In this document: positions 1 through 8,380 of the stretch, one piece after another
Numbering within the stretch: the first letter of the stretch is position 1
Layout: every line of letters begins with the position of its first letter
The notes under the pieces: model-generated
The model's database searches: none
The model's input: the letters and a program-made list of their open reading frames with translations, nothing else
What the model was told of the DNA's origin: nothing
NCBI GenBank assembly: GCA_002726245.1
Contig: PBSM01000245.1
Span: forward strand, 1-32,341
From: Planctomycetaceae bacterium
Lineage (GTDB): Bacteria; Planctomycetota; Planctomycetia; Pirellulales; Pirellulaceae
DNA: 32,341 nt
Direction: 5' to 3'
Translations under genes and position numbers: made by a program

Positions 1-75
1 GCCGCTCTGCCTCACGGACCCAACCATCGCAAATTGTGGAAACTCTTCCACGATCTGATTTCCCTCGCCGCATAA
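1..75 (+). CDS. C-terminal end of an unidentified protein (cut by window edge)
   Basis: Frame 1 is open from the first base and stops at TAA 73-75, giving 24 residues ending in HRKLWKLFHDLISLAA. The peptide has the composition of a real protein tail (amphipathic, basic, no odd codons) and nothing better covers this stretch. The start lies outside the window. I do not recognise the family. An open frame this short could occur by chance. Confidence 0.3.
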   Translation, partial: AALPHGPNHRKLWKLFHDLISLAA

Positions 76-103
76 TCGTCTAGAGTGCAGTAATCAAGGA
101 CCA

Positions 104-337
104 CTAGACAGCTTTCATCGCTTCGCTTCGGAGAAACTCAATAACGCTGGGTCTGATACCTCGTTGCAAGAGCTCTTCCAACTTTGGCAGCTCGAAAACC
201 CGCTTGATGATGAACGGGCCGAAGTAAACGCCATCATTCGTCAGGGTGACGAGGATATCGCTGCCGGTCGCGGTCGGCCAGCAGACGACGTGAATGACGA
301 CCTTTGTCGAAAGTACAATCTTTCCGCCGAATGACAT
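104..337 (-). CDS. Small hypothetical protein
   Basis: A 77-residue reading frame starting at ATG 337-335 and ending at 104. The sequence has an even, protein-like composition with a hydrophobic strand-rich middle (DILVTLTNDGVYFGPFIIKR) and a helical C-terminus ending LRSEAMKAV. No signal peptide or catalytic motif is visible and I do not recognise the family. Its start codon overlaps, on the opposite strand, the start of the ParE-like remnant at 331, so the two cannot both keep an undisturbed upstream region. It is not an obvious antitoxin because it is encoded divergently rather than upstream on the same strand. Function unknown. Confidence 0.35.
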   Translation of the reverse strand: MSFGGKIVLSTKVVIHVVCWPTATGSDILVTLTNDGVYFGPFIIKRVFELPKLEELLQRGIRPSVIEFLRSEAMKAV

Positions 338-511
338 TCGACTTAGTTATTCTTCCGAGAGCTGAACGCGATATCGACCTTATCGTCAACTTTCTTCACG
401 GCGAATCACCACCGGGAGCCAACGCTTGGTATACCCATTGGCTTCGAGCTTGCAAGACTCTCAAGAAATCTGCTGACTCGTTTGGGGTTCGCTCCCGCGA
501 ACGAAGTCAGT
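331..511 (+). pseudogene. RelE/ParE-family toxin remnant, frameshifted and truncated
   Basis: From ATG 331 the frame reads MTFDLVILPRAERDIDLIVN, the beta-strand/alpha-helix opening of RelE/ParE toxins, followed by a Trp-rich helix (NAWYTHWLRACKTL) typical of planctomycete ParE proteins. At codon 52 the frame is lost within a run of four G (484-487). Dropping one G restores SFGFAPANEV, which matches the conserved SxGLAPE-type turn of the family. After about 511 the similarity ends, so the C-terminal half with the basic catalytic/binding strand (normally RRGRRYRALF-like) is missing and the dehydratase gene ends at 525 on the other strand. No antitoxin gene is readable upstream on this strand. 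The frameshift is seen directly; the family call rests on recognised pattern. Confidence 0.65.
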
Positions 512-524
512 CAATCCTCGCATC

Positions 525-1844
525 TTACCACCCCTTCCAGCTTCCATCGGCGTTTCGGTATTGGCGATAGGTCATGCGCTTGTCGTAAGGCAACTTGGCG
601 ACGTCCTTTTCTTTAACTTCGATCCCCAAGCCAGGCCGGTCGGGGAGATTCACAAAACCATCCTGGAGACGGAAGTCGTGGTCGATGAACTCGTCGAAGC
701 GACGGAACCAACTGCCTGACACTTCCTGGATCAAGAAGTTGCGGAGCACTGCGTCGGCTTGCAGCAAGGCCGCGAAGTGGATCGGGCCGCTGGCGTTGTG
801 CGGGGCCATCAGCATTTGGGCTTCCTCGGCGAGCCGCGAAATGTGCAGGAAGTTGTCGATGCCAAAGCTGTGACTGATGTCAGGCTGCAGGAAGGCGCAA
901 GCGCGGGCGTCGATCACCTCTTTGAAATCCCGATACGAAAACAGCTTCTCGCCCGTCGCGATCGGAACAGGGCTCTTTTCGGAAATCTCTCTTAGCACAT
1001 CGACCGAGCCGACCTTGCACGGTTCTTCAAGGAATAGCGGCCGATAGGGAGCCACCATCCGAGCAAACGCGATGCTCAATTCGGGAGTCGGGCTGCCGTG
1101 TGTGTCGAGCAGCAGTTCAATGTCCGGACCGACTTCCTCGCGAACCGCCTGGACAACGGCGACGCAGTGATTCAGTTCGCGGCGGTCCATGGCCCACGTG
1201 CGGCCTTCCAGGGGATTCCCTTTCAAGCCTCGGGCACCAGCCTCCACCGCGGCGCTCGCCTGTGCGCGGGCCTTGTCGATGGAGTCGAAACTCAACCCAC
1301 CGTTGTCGTAGATCAGTATGCGGTCTCGCTGTCGTCCGCCCAGTAGCCGATGCACGGGTACCTTCAATCCCTGCCCAGCGATGTCGTACAACGCCATGTT
1401 GACTGCCGCGATGGCGCTGCCGAGGATCGGTCCGCCTTTCCACGGAAGACGATTAGTGATGTCGTCGCAGATGGCGGTCACGTTCAACGGATCGCGGCCG
1501 ATCAACAGTTCTTCCCACTCGTGTACCGTGGTACGCACGATTGGCGAAATCCACTCGCCACTCCCTTCACCCCAACCCGACAGACCAGCGTTGGTCTCCA
1601 GTTTCAAAAACAGCCAGGTCTTAAAGCCACTGGAAATCGGTTGCTTGGTCTTTGGATCGAACCGCACCGGGCCGGTCGCGACGTTGAACATATAGGTCTT
1701 GATCGCTGTGATTTTCATCCCGGACGGCTTCGCGGTTGGAGTTTCAACTGCGCCGACCTTGCCCGTGAGAACCGCCGCTGCGCCGCCGAGGGACGAACTC
1801 GCGAGGAACCGTCGCCGATTGATGTCCGTCTGTTTCTGGAGCAT
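525..1844 (-). CDS. Tat-exported enolase-superfamily sugar-acid dehydratase (galactonate/mannonate dehydratase-like)
   Basis: About 439 residues from ATG 1844. An in-frame ATG at 1880 exists, but starting at 1844 places NRRRFLASSSLGGAAAVL near the N-terminus as a twin-arginine signal, as expected. The mandelate-racemase/galactonate-dehydratase subgroup active site is complete: metal ligands in LLLDTHGS (Asp, with the companion His), LFLEEP (Glu) and IATGEKLF (Glu), and the catalytic His in APHNASGPI. The N-terminal capping domain precedes a TIM barrel. The family dehydrates sugar acids such as galactonate or mannonate to 2-keto-3-deoxy acids; the exact substrate cannot be read here. Export of such an enzyme is common in planctomycetes but unusual elsewhere. 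It is divergent from a sialidase-like gene, suggesting shared carbohydrate use. Family assignment is firm, substrate uncertain. Confidence 0.85.
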   Translation of the reverse strand: MLQKQTDINRRRFLASSSLGGAAAVLTGKVGAVETPTAKPSGMKITAIKTYMFNVATGPVRFDPKTKQPISSGFKTWLFLKLETNAGLSGWGEGSGEWISPIVRTTVHEWEELLIGRDPLNVTAICDDITNRLPWKGGPILGSAIAAVNMALYDIAGQGLKVPVHRLLGGRQRDRILIYDNGGLSFDSIDKARAQASAAVEAGARGLKGNPLEGRTWAMDRRELNHCVAVVQAVREEVGPDIELLLDTHGSPTPELSIAFARMVAPYRPLFLEEPCKVGSVDVLREISEKSPVPIATGEKLFSYRDFKEVIDARACAFLQPDISHSFGIDNFLHISRLAEEAQMLMAPHNASGPIHFAALLQADAVLRNFLIQEVSGSWFRRFDEFIDHDFRLQDGFVNLPDRPGLGIEVKEKDVAKLPYDKRMTYRQYRNADGSWKGW

Positions 1845-2036
1845 TTGTCTCGCCTCGCTAAAAGAAGACTCAATTCGCACAATCTACTGCAACATCTCGA
1901 CTCACTCTCACTTCGTCGATCATCGATCGATGTGTTTGCAACTGAAATGCATACAAGACACGGATCGCCGTCTGTTATGCTAACGTCGCATTGCTTAACT
2001 TAACCTGCGCGCAACCGGAGAACAAAGGAACTGTAT
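1845..2036. promoter_or_regulatory. Divergent intergenic region with a short inverted repeat
   Basis: This 192-base spacer separates two divergent starts (1844 minus, 2037 plus) and must hold both promoters. An inverted repeat TCGATC-ATC-GATCGA lies at 1916-1930 and could be an operator, although such Sau3A-like palindromes are frequent by chance. A purine stretch AAAGGA at about 2024-2029 is a plausible ribosome binding site for the gene at 2037. No convincing -35/-10 pair was found. Confidence 0.3.
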
Positions 2037-3287
2037 ATGAACAAGCTGCGACTCGTACTTGCTCTCGCACTGATTTGGGGCCTGGCTGCACCCATGATGA
2101 CTTGGGCCTGGCTGAAGAATTCGTCGCCGATCGAAGAAGCCGCGAATCCAGAACGCGTCGGCCAGACCAAGGAAGACAGGCAGCGCAACGCGACGTTGTT
2201 GACCGGTTACGAGTATAACAAGTACGTGGTCGCGATCACCGGCTACAACGGACAGGATCGCCAACAGGTTGTGTTTTGGGATCGGCAGCATGCGGTACGT
2301 GCACGCGTTGGGCCGCGCGGAAACTACAAGTGCGGAATGACGCTGCTGAAGGACGGCACGCTGCTCTTGGCAACTTGCAAGAACAACAACGAGGAAGATC
2401 CGACCAAGAAGAAGTTTGACATCTTCGTGTACGCATCGAGCAATAACGGCGAGTCGTGGGAGATGATCGGCGAGACTCCGCTGTCTGGAAAAGAGCCAAG
2501 CCTGACGGCCTTGCCGGACGGGTCGGTCGTGTTGTCGGCCCAGAAAGGCTACTTCGGTCCGGGCACGAAATACAAAGAGGAAATCAATCTGGCCCGTTCA
2601 CCAGATGGCGGGCGGACTTGGGAGACATCGGTCCTGCCGGGCAGCGATTATCCCCGCAACATGATCGTCGAGGCGGATGGGTCGCTGTTGTTCGTGCGAG
2701 CCGCGAAGTTCGACTGGACCCGCGCGAACGAGGGAAGTCCGAACTTTCAGCTTTGTCGATCACAAGATGGTAGCAAGACTTGGTCGTTCTCCGAGAGCGT
2801 GATCAACTGGGACGAAAAGCGTCGGTTCGGAGAGGTTTCGGCGATCCGTCTGCGTGATGGGCGTCTGCTGGCCGCGATCCGCAGTCTTCAGAAAGGAGCA
2901 CCCGTCGGGGACATGCACGGTTTCGGTATCACGCTGCTCACCGAGTCAAGCGACGATGGCAAGACGTGGTCCAATCCGCGTGCGATTTCGCGGACCGCCG
3001 AGGTACACACCTATCTAACCGAACTCACGGACGGACGGCTCCTCGCCACGTACTCGAACTATCACTTGCCATTCGGAGTTTACGCCATCGTGAGCAGTGA
3101 TGGCGGGCAGACCTGGGACCATGACCATCCCGTTCAATTGGCACTCTCTTCCTTGAACCAAGTCGGCTGGCCGGTCACGCTGCAGCTCGATGACGGCAGC
3201 TTGGTCACGGCATACGCATTGACCGCATACCTGAAACAACCGCCAGACATGTTCGTGACCGAGACCGTGCACTGGCGATTACCATGA
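2037..3287 (+). CDS. BNR/Asp-box sialidase-like beta-propeller protein
   Basis: 416 residues. A hydrophobic N-terminal segment (LRLVLALALIWGLAAPMM) acts as a signal peptide or anchor. Five Asp-box motifs S-x-D/N-x-G-x-T/S-W are visible near residues 134-141 (SSNNGESW), 188-195 (SPDGGRTW), 242-249 (SQDGSKTW), 304-311 (SSDDGKTW) and 353-360 (SSDGGQTW), the signature of a six-bladed sialidase-type propeller. I do not see the complete classical sialidase arginine triad with certainty, so the enzyme may cleave sialic acid or another glycoside, or simply bind glycans. The start is supported by AAAGGA eight bases upstream. It lies divergent from the sugar-acid dehydratase. A second, distantly similar protein is encoded at 17505-18746. 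Confidence 0.8.
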   Translation: MNKLRLVLALALIWGLAAPMMTWAWLKNSSPIEEAANPERVGQTKEDRQRNATLLTGYEYNKYVVAITGYNGQDRQQVVFWDRQHAVRARVGPRGNYKCGMTLLKDGTLLLATCKNNNEEDPTKKKFDIFVYASSNNGESWEMIGETPLSGKEPSLTALPDGSVVLSAQKGYFGPGTKYKEEINLARSPDGGRTWETSVLPGSDYPRNMIVEADGSLLFVRAAKFDWTRANEGSPNFQLCRSQDGSKTWSFSESVINWDEKRRFGEVSAIRLRDGRLLAAIRSLQKGAPVGDMHGFGITLLTESSDDGKTWSNPRAISRTAEVHTYLTELTDGRLLATYSNYHLPFGVYAIVSSDGGQTWDHDHPVQLALSSLNQVGWPVTLQLDDGSLVTAYALTAYLKQPPDMFVTETVHWRLP

Positions 3288-3330
3288 TCAACTCGTCCCG
3301 TGGAGCGATTCACGACCGCCGAGAAACAAA

Positions 3331-4849
3331 CTACGTTAGTCCAAGCAATTCGCGTGCTTCCTGGTATCCGGCAGCTTGGTTGCCGTATTCGCTGGCGGTT
3401 ACCCGGGCCTGCGCCACGAGTTGCCTCCAGCGAAATGCTGCACGTGTCTTCACGAATTCCTCGCTCACCGTGCGATAGTATTTCTCGGCGTGTAGGGCGC
3501 CGAATTCGCTGGTGGCGTAGCGCAGCAGCAGGTCAAATACCGGGCGAGGGGCGTGACCCAGCTCGCCGTAGCGCCCGATGATCGCACTGGCGCGGAATTG
3601 ATCTTTCTCGCGGATCGCGCTGTCGGCGCTTGCCAACAGCGTTTTCGGATCCTTGCCGCGGACCTGCTCGAGATGCTCGGCAGGCGGATAGGGCTGCTCC
3701 GTCGCACGGCCGGCCTGTCCTGCCGTGTGGTACGCTCCGACGATCAAGCTGGCGAGCGTGTTGCGATGATTGCTGACTCGGGCAATGTTTCGCCAGGCGT
3801 TGATGGCATCCGAGGCACGCACGCCGACTGAATCGCCGTGAACGCTGCCCAGCGGCTTCTTACCGTTCTTCATTGACACTCTGCGTTCATCGCGGCCGGG
3901 ATCGTGCAGCACGAGCAGATTCGCCGCCACCGAAATGGCTTCGCCGACGACTTCGGGATCGGCCGCTTGCTCCCGCGTTCCGGCAAAGACCGTGCGGGCG
4001 AGTTCATCGACCCATGCGTCGTCCGCCTCTCGTTTCCCGAGTTTGCGGCTCAGCAAGCGATGCTGACCCAGCATTTTCGGCAGCACGGAGCGGATAGCAG
4101 ACTCCGGGCGGTTGTTCCGACGAGCGTTTTGTTCGCTATTGACGCAGTATCGCACCGACTGTCGAAACAACGTGTGCGCGTGTTGCTCGCCAGTGAAATC
4201 AAGTAAGGCCCAAACACGCCAGGACAGAACGACTCGGTGAACATCGACCTCGTCCTGAACAGCATATTGCAAGTGATTAAAAGCTTCTCCCACGGGCTCC
4301 TTGGCCAACGCGGCAAAGGTCCGTTCGGCTTGATCGAAGTTGGCCGAACGAGTCGCCGCCTGCACAATGCGTTCATCGCCGGCCCCCGTTGCGAGCGATG
4401 CCGGCTCGACGGGATGCAGCACTTCGTTTTTCCGGCCGCCGAATTCCTGAATTCGACTCGTGTTGCGATACAAGACCTTCAGCACCGGCAGTGGCCGCAA
4501 CGCTGCGGGCAACTCGCGGGCCATGTCATAGGCCGGCGCAAGGGCCATGATCGTGTGAAAGCCGACATAGTCTTGACCACCGAACGTCCGAGCATTGGCC
4601 AACGCTCCCACGGCGACCAGCGTTTGCAAGTCGGTGCCGGACTTTAGTTTCTCGACCAACTGCGGCTGCAGCTTGTCCGCCGGCGTCTCTTGCATCAGCG
4701 CGACCAGCGGCTCCAGCTTGCCGAAAGACAACCTACTGTCGTCATCGTCGGCGAAGACCGAGATCAATCGCCAAGGCCGATCCAACGCTGCCCACCAGCA
4801 TCCCTTTGCCAACATCTGCGAGAAACTCACGACGGTTGTTGCGGTTCAT
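3331..4849 (-). pseudogene. Tat-secreted conserved planctomycete protein, frameshifted near its N-terminus
   Basis: The reading frame from ATG 4849 encodes an excellent twin-arginine signal, MNRNNRREFLADVGKGMLVG, then runs into TGA at 4742-4744 after 35 residues. The mature protein is encoded in the neighbouring frame from about SVFADDDDSRLSFGKLEPLV onward to 3331, about 475 residues without further breaks. The two parts join at roughly 4745-4773, where an insertion of one base or a loss of two is needed (1519 bases between start and stop). The mature part is helical, rich in Leu/Ala, with repeated conserved stretches such as GGQDYVGFHTIMALAP. I recognise it as a conserved planctomycete secreted protein of unknown function, not as an enzyme. 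If the shift is real the export signal is lost; if a sequencing error, the gene is intact. It converges with the sialidase-like gene, 43 bases apart. Confidence 0.75.
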
Positions 4850-5063
4850 TTTGGGCTCTCCTGTATTTGATCGGTTTTGACGAGAGATGACTCTCGACAT
4901 TGAGGGTCGTTAGGCCACAAAACAGATAACGCGACAGCGTTACACGCTGCCAGCGTCCTTCACGACAGACATTCTAACCTCTTCAGCGACCACGGAAGTT
5001 CACTCCCAATCCGTGTACAGTATGCTGTCTGGTGAGAGACAACCGCAACAGAAGGGCACCGCC
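4850..5063. promoter_or_regulatory. Divergent intergenic region
   Basis: The 214 bases between the divergent starts at 4849 and 5064 contain no plausible gene. A small hairpin CAGCGT-TAC-ACGCTG lies at 4935-4949. A purine-rich AGAAGG at about 5051-5056 is the likely ribosome binding site of the gene starting at 5064. Promoters for both flanking genes must lie here, but no confident -35/-10 boxes were found. Confidence 0.3.
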
Positions 5064-7217
5064 ATGAAAATCTTGACTCTCGCACTCATCCTTGCTTCTT
5101 TACCCCTGTCGCAGTACGAACCAGCAGTCGCGGACGACGCTTTGCACATCGCGACCGTTTCCGTCGATATTACTCCGCCGCTTGGCCAGCCCGTCGGGCA
5201 GGGCTTCATTCCGATTCTTGAAACGGCCGAGCATCCGTTATTGGCGCGCGGGATATTGCTCAAGGACTCGGGCGTGACGTGTGTCATTTGCACACTCGAC
5301 CTGATGGAAGTGCATAACGCCTCGCACGACTTCCTGCGTCAAACGATCGCCCGGGCGGCCGGGGTCCGCCCGTCGCATGTGGCACTGCACTGCATCCACC
5401 AACACACGGCGCCAGCGATCAGCACAGGCGCACAATGTCTCGAACTCAAGGAGGACGACCCGCGACGCATCGCAACGTCTGATTATGTCGTCGATGTCGC
5501 CAAGAAGTTGTCGACGGCGATCCGCAGGAGCCAGAAGAACTGGCAACGAGTGACTCACATCGGCACCGCGCGGGCGAAGGTCGAACGGGTAGCCTCGAAC
5601 CGGCGAATTGAGCGGTTGGATGGTTCGATTCAGGGACGCAGCAGCAGTACAAAGTCTGCGCCTCAGCTCCGTGACTTGCCGGAAGGTCTGATCGACCCTT
5701 GGGTGCGGACGGTCTCGCTGGACAATGGCGATCGCACTGTCGTGCACCTTCACTATTACGCCTCACACCCGCAGAGCTTTTACGGTGATCACCGAGCCAG
5801 CTACGACGTGCCGGGCATCATCCGCGAGCGTCTTGAAAAACAGACTGGAGCGTTTCAACTCTACCTGAACGGATGCGGAGGCGACGTGGCGTTCGGGAAG
5901 TACAACGACGGCTCGCGCACAGCCCGCTCCGAACTGACGGTCCGATTGCAAAGCGGTATCGAACAAAGTATCGCCAGCCTCAAGCGACAGCCCGTCGAGG
6001 CGATGACGTGGTCGGTCGAGCCGATCAAGTTTCCGTTGCGCACCGACGAGGCGTTCTCCGAGGCTGCGAATCGACGGATCCTCGACGACCCGCAGGCGGA
6101 CTCGCGGCAACGTCGTAAAGCGGCGATCGCTCTGGCGTGGATCCAGCGCGTGAAGTCCAAACAGGAAAAACCGGTCGAGCTGAGCTGCCTGTCAATCGGA
6201 CGAGTGAAGATGCTCCATCTGCCGGGCGAGCCGTTCGTACAGTATCAGCTCGCTGCTCAGAAAATGCGGCTGGACCGATTCGTGTGCGTCGCCGGCTACG
6301 GAGACTGCGGAATGGGCTACATTGGCGGCGACCGTATCTACACCGATCGCGGTGGCTACGAGCAAACGTATGCTTTTGCCGGTCCGAGTGAGGATTTGTT
6401 TCTTTCGACCATGAAGCGATTGCTCACTTCTGATTCGGACAAAGAAACGAGGCCGCTTACGCGTGATCCAATCTTGCTCGCTCATCGCGGTCTGGTGCGG
6501 CATGCGCCCGAGAACACGTTGCCCGCTTTCGCCGCGGCAATCGAGTTGGGCCTGTCGATTGAGTTGGACGTCTACCAAACGCGAGACGAACAGCTCGTGG
6601 TCATTCACGATCACACAGTGGACCGCACGACCAACGGCAGCGGCGAAGTGAACAAGATGACGCTGGCTGAAATCCGCAAGCTGGACGCGGGAAGTTGGTT
6701 CATTCCGAGTTTCTCCGGCGAGAAGGTGCCGACCCTGGAAGAAGTGTTCAAACTCATCCACGAGCGGCAACGAGAGCCGATGACCATCGCGCTGAATATG
6801 AAAGTCATCTCGCCGGGGATTGAGCAGAGGATCGTTGCACTAGTCGATAAGTACGAGCTGTTCGACCAGCTTTTTGCATTCGGCCAGGGGAGCGATTCGA
6901 GTCGATGTTTCAAAGAAGCCAACGCCAAGCTGCGGACTACGGTCGTGAAGATTTACGATGCCGAGCAATTCGCCGCGGCCCTGCGTGACCCGCTGGCTGA
7001 CTGCCTCTGGGTAGGATTCGTTCCCAGTGCCGAGGCAATGAAACAAGCTCATAAGCTCGGCAAGCAGGTCTGGCTGAGCTTGCACATCGGCGAGAATCGG
7101 CCCGACATCTGGGGCAAAGCCCGGGCCAGCAAGATGGACGGTATTTGCACCGATTGGCCGCTAGAGTGCCTACAACATTGGCGTCGAACTGCGCGACCGA
7201 CGAGCGACGAACGGTAG
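5064..7217 (+). CDS. Secreted neutral-ceramidase-like / glycerophosphodiester phosphodiesterase fusion
   Basis: 717 residues from ATG 5064, preceded by AGAAGG; the frame is open further upstream but a signal peptide (MKILTLALILASLPLS) starts exactly here. Residues about 25-460 resemble the neutral/alkaline non-lysosomal ceramidase family: an opening VDITPPLGQPVGQGF, a zinc-binding HQHTAP, YYASHPQSF and NGCGGDVAFG near the nucleophile region. Residues about 468-710 form a glycerophosphodiester phosphodiesterase TIM barrel: LLAHRGLVRHAPENTLPAF, the metal-binding IELDVYQT and VIHDHTVDRTTNGSGE. The second half should hydrolyse glycerophosphodiesters to glycerol-3-phosphate and an alcohol; the first half may hydrolyse an amide or another ester, since many planctomycete relatives are not proven ceramidases. 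Both halves keep the metal-binding residues. No frameshift or stop lies at the junction. The fusion suggests sequential attack on a lipid or its head group outside the cytoplasm. Confidence 0.8.
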   Translation: MKILTLALILASLPLSQYEPAVADDALHIATVSVDITPPLGQPVGQGFIPILETAEHPLLARGILLKDSGVTCVICTLDLMEVHNASHDFLRQTIARAAGVRPSHVALHCIHQHTAPAISTGAQCLELKEDDPRRIATSDYVVDVAKKLSTAIRRSQKNWQRVTHIGTARAKVERVASNRRIERLDGSIQGRSSSTKSAPQLRDLPEGLIDPWVRTVSLDNGDRTVVHLHYYASHPQSFYGDHRASYDVPGIIRERLEKQTGAFQLYLNGCGGDVAFGKYNDGSRTARSELTVRLQSGIEQSIASLKRQPVEAMTWSVEPIKFPLRTDEAFSEAANRRILDDPQADSRQRRKAAIALAWIQRVKSKQEKPVELSCLSIGRVKMLHLPGEPFVQYQLAAQKMRLDRFVCVAGYGDCGMGYIGGDRIYTDRGGYEQTYAFAGPSEDLFLSTMKRLLTSDSDKETRPLTRDPILLAHRGLVRHAPENTLPAFAAAIELGLSIELDVYQTRDEQLVVIHDHTVDRTTNGSGEVNKMTLAEIRKLDAGSWFIPSFSGEKVPTLEEVFKLIHERQREPMTIALNMKVISPGIEQRIVALVDKYELFDQLFAFGQGSDSSRCFKEANAKLRTTVVKIYDAEQFAAALRDPLADCLWVGFVPSAEAMKQAHKLGKQVWLSLHIGENRPDIWGKARASKMDGICTDWPLECLQHWRRTARPTSDER

Positions 7218-7341
7218 CGCGCCTACGGTAACCTCACGGAGATCACACTCATGACGACGGCTGGTTTTCGCAACAAGTTGTTGGAGAGACTCGGTGGAGC
7301 GTGGACGGAGCCGGGCTGATGGATGAATCCGCACGTCACTT
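7218..7341. other. Intergenic region between convergent genes
   Basis: A 124-base spacer between two converging genes. Nothing gene-like and no strong terminator stem was found. Confidence 0.4.
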
Positions 7342-8289
7342 TCAGTTCGCGTTGCGACCGAACAGATCTCGCAGCGCTTTATCGAGATGGGGCAATTGAA
7401 ACTCGAATCCTTCCTCTTCGAGTCGCTTGGAGACAACGTACCGGCCATAGAGGGCGAGTTCCGGATCGGTGCGTAATAGGAAGCGGGCTCCGATAAGAAC
7501 CATCCACGAGAAGGCAGGAAGGCCGATGGGCATGCCGACGGCGCGGCGCAGGTGACGCATGAATTCCACTTGAGACACGGGATGCGGCGACGAAGCGATA
7601 TAGGTGCCCTGCATCGCTGAGTCCGTCAGTCCACGCTCGAACAGACGGTTCAAATCCGCTTCATGAATCCAACTCATCCCCTGTGTGCCGCTGCCGACCT
7701 TGCCGCCCAGTCCCAGCTTCGCCAGTAGTCCGAGCGTATCGAGTGCGCCCCCACCCGCCCCGCGGTTTCGTCCCACGACAAAACTCGTTCGCAGGACGAC
7801 GCCTTTCTGTGAAGGCAAGACGCTCGCGTGGAATGCGTCTTCCCACGCTCTTCCGACAAACGGTGCCAGGCCATAGCCCACGGCGGACTCTTCCGTGCAA
7901 ATCGACTTCGGCGGGTCTCCATAGATGTGTGCTGTGCTCATCTGCACCCAAACCGGCGGCGGCGAATTGATACTTCGTAACGCCTCGCTCAAAACATGTG
8001 TGGACTCGACCCGCGACCGCAGGATCTCGTCTTGGTGATCCGGCGTCTTGATGCAATCGACGCTTCGGGCGGCAAGGTTGACCAAACCGGTTGCTTCGTT
8101 CAACTCGTCTCGCCATGATCCCAATGTTCGTCCGTCCCACGGTCGATGCCGCCACGGACCGGCCACCTGTGGCTCGTTGCGAGAGAGAATTACGACCGAA
8201 GCGCCACGATTCGCGAGATGATGTGCAAGGGAAACGCCCAGAAACCCGCTGCCTCCGGCGATGGCAATCTTTTCATGTTCGAGGGACAC
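7342..8289 (-). CDS. TIGR01777-family NAD(P)-dependent epimerase (SDR39U1/YfcH-like)
   Basis: 315 residues from GTG 8289. This start is preferred to an upstream in-frame ATG because a Shine-Dalgarno GGAGG lies eight bases before it and the Rossmann fold begins at once: [17 protein letters not shown] with the GxxGxxG dinucleotide loop. Conserved TIGR01777 features follow: a WDG-like segment ([11 protein letters not shown]), [17 protein letters not shown], and the C-terminal ALRDLFG helix. Family members are about 300 residues long, so it is full length. The substrate of these atypical extended short-chain dehydrogenases is unknown. The gene is divergent from the hydrolase gene at 8381 with 91 bases between starts. 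Likely cytoplasmic, with no signal peptide. Confidence 0.85.
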   Translation of the reverse strand: MSLEHEKIAIAGGSGFLGVSLAHHLANRGASVVILSRNEPQVAGPWRHRPWDGRTLGSWRDELNEATGLVNLAARSVDCIKTPDHQDEILRSRVESTHVLSEALRSINSPPPVWVQMSTAHIYGDPPKSICTEESAVGYGLAPFVGRAWEDAFHASVLPSQKGVVLRTSFVVGRNRGAGGGALDTLGLLAKLGLGGKVGSGTQGMSWIHEADLNRLFERGLTDSAMQGTYIASSPHPVSQVEFMRHLRRAVGMPIGLPAFSWMVLIGARFLLRTDPELALYGRYVVSKRLEEEGFEFQLPHLDKALRDLFGRNAN

Positions 8290-8297
8290 CGGAATGG

Positions 8298-8302
8298 CCT
8301 CC
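8298..8302 (-). promoter_or_regulatory. Shine-Dalgarno GGAGG fixing a GTG start
   Basis: GGAGG on the minus strand, eight bases upstream of GTG 8289. It decides the start of the epimerase gene and rules out the longer frame that would overlap the divergent gene at 8381. Confidence 0.7.
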
Positions 8303-8380
8303 AAGGAGATCTGCTGCCATACTGAGAACCGTTGGGCGGGGGCAGAATTAACCGTGTTCACTGGTTCGTAAGGAAGATCG

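Noticed and set aside
1916..1930. TCGATC inverted repeat as a specific operator
   Set aside because: Kept only as a low-confidence note; such short palindromes are frequent in GC-rich DNA and no second copy supports a regulator site.
4935..4949. CAGCGT/ACGCTG hairpin as a terminator or riboswitch
   Set aside because: Only six base pairs, no T-tract, and it lies in a divergent spacer where no transcript needs to end.
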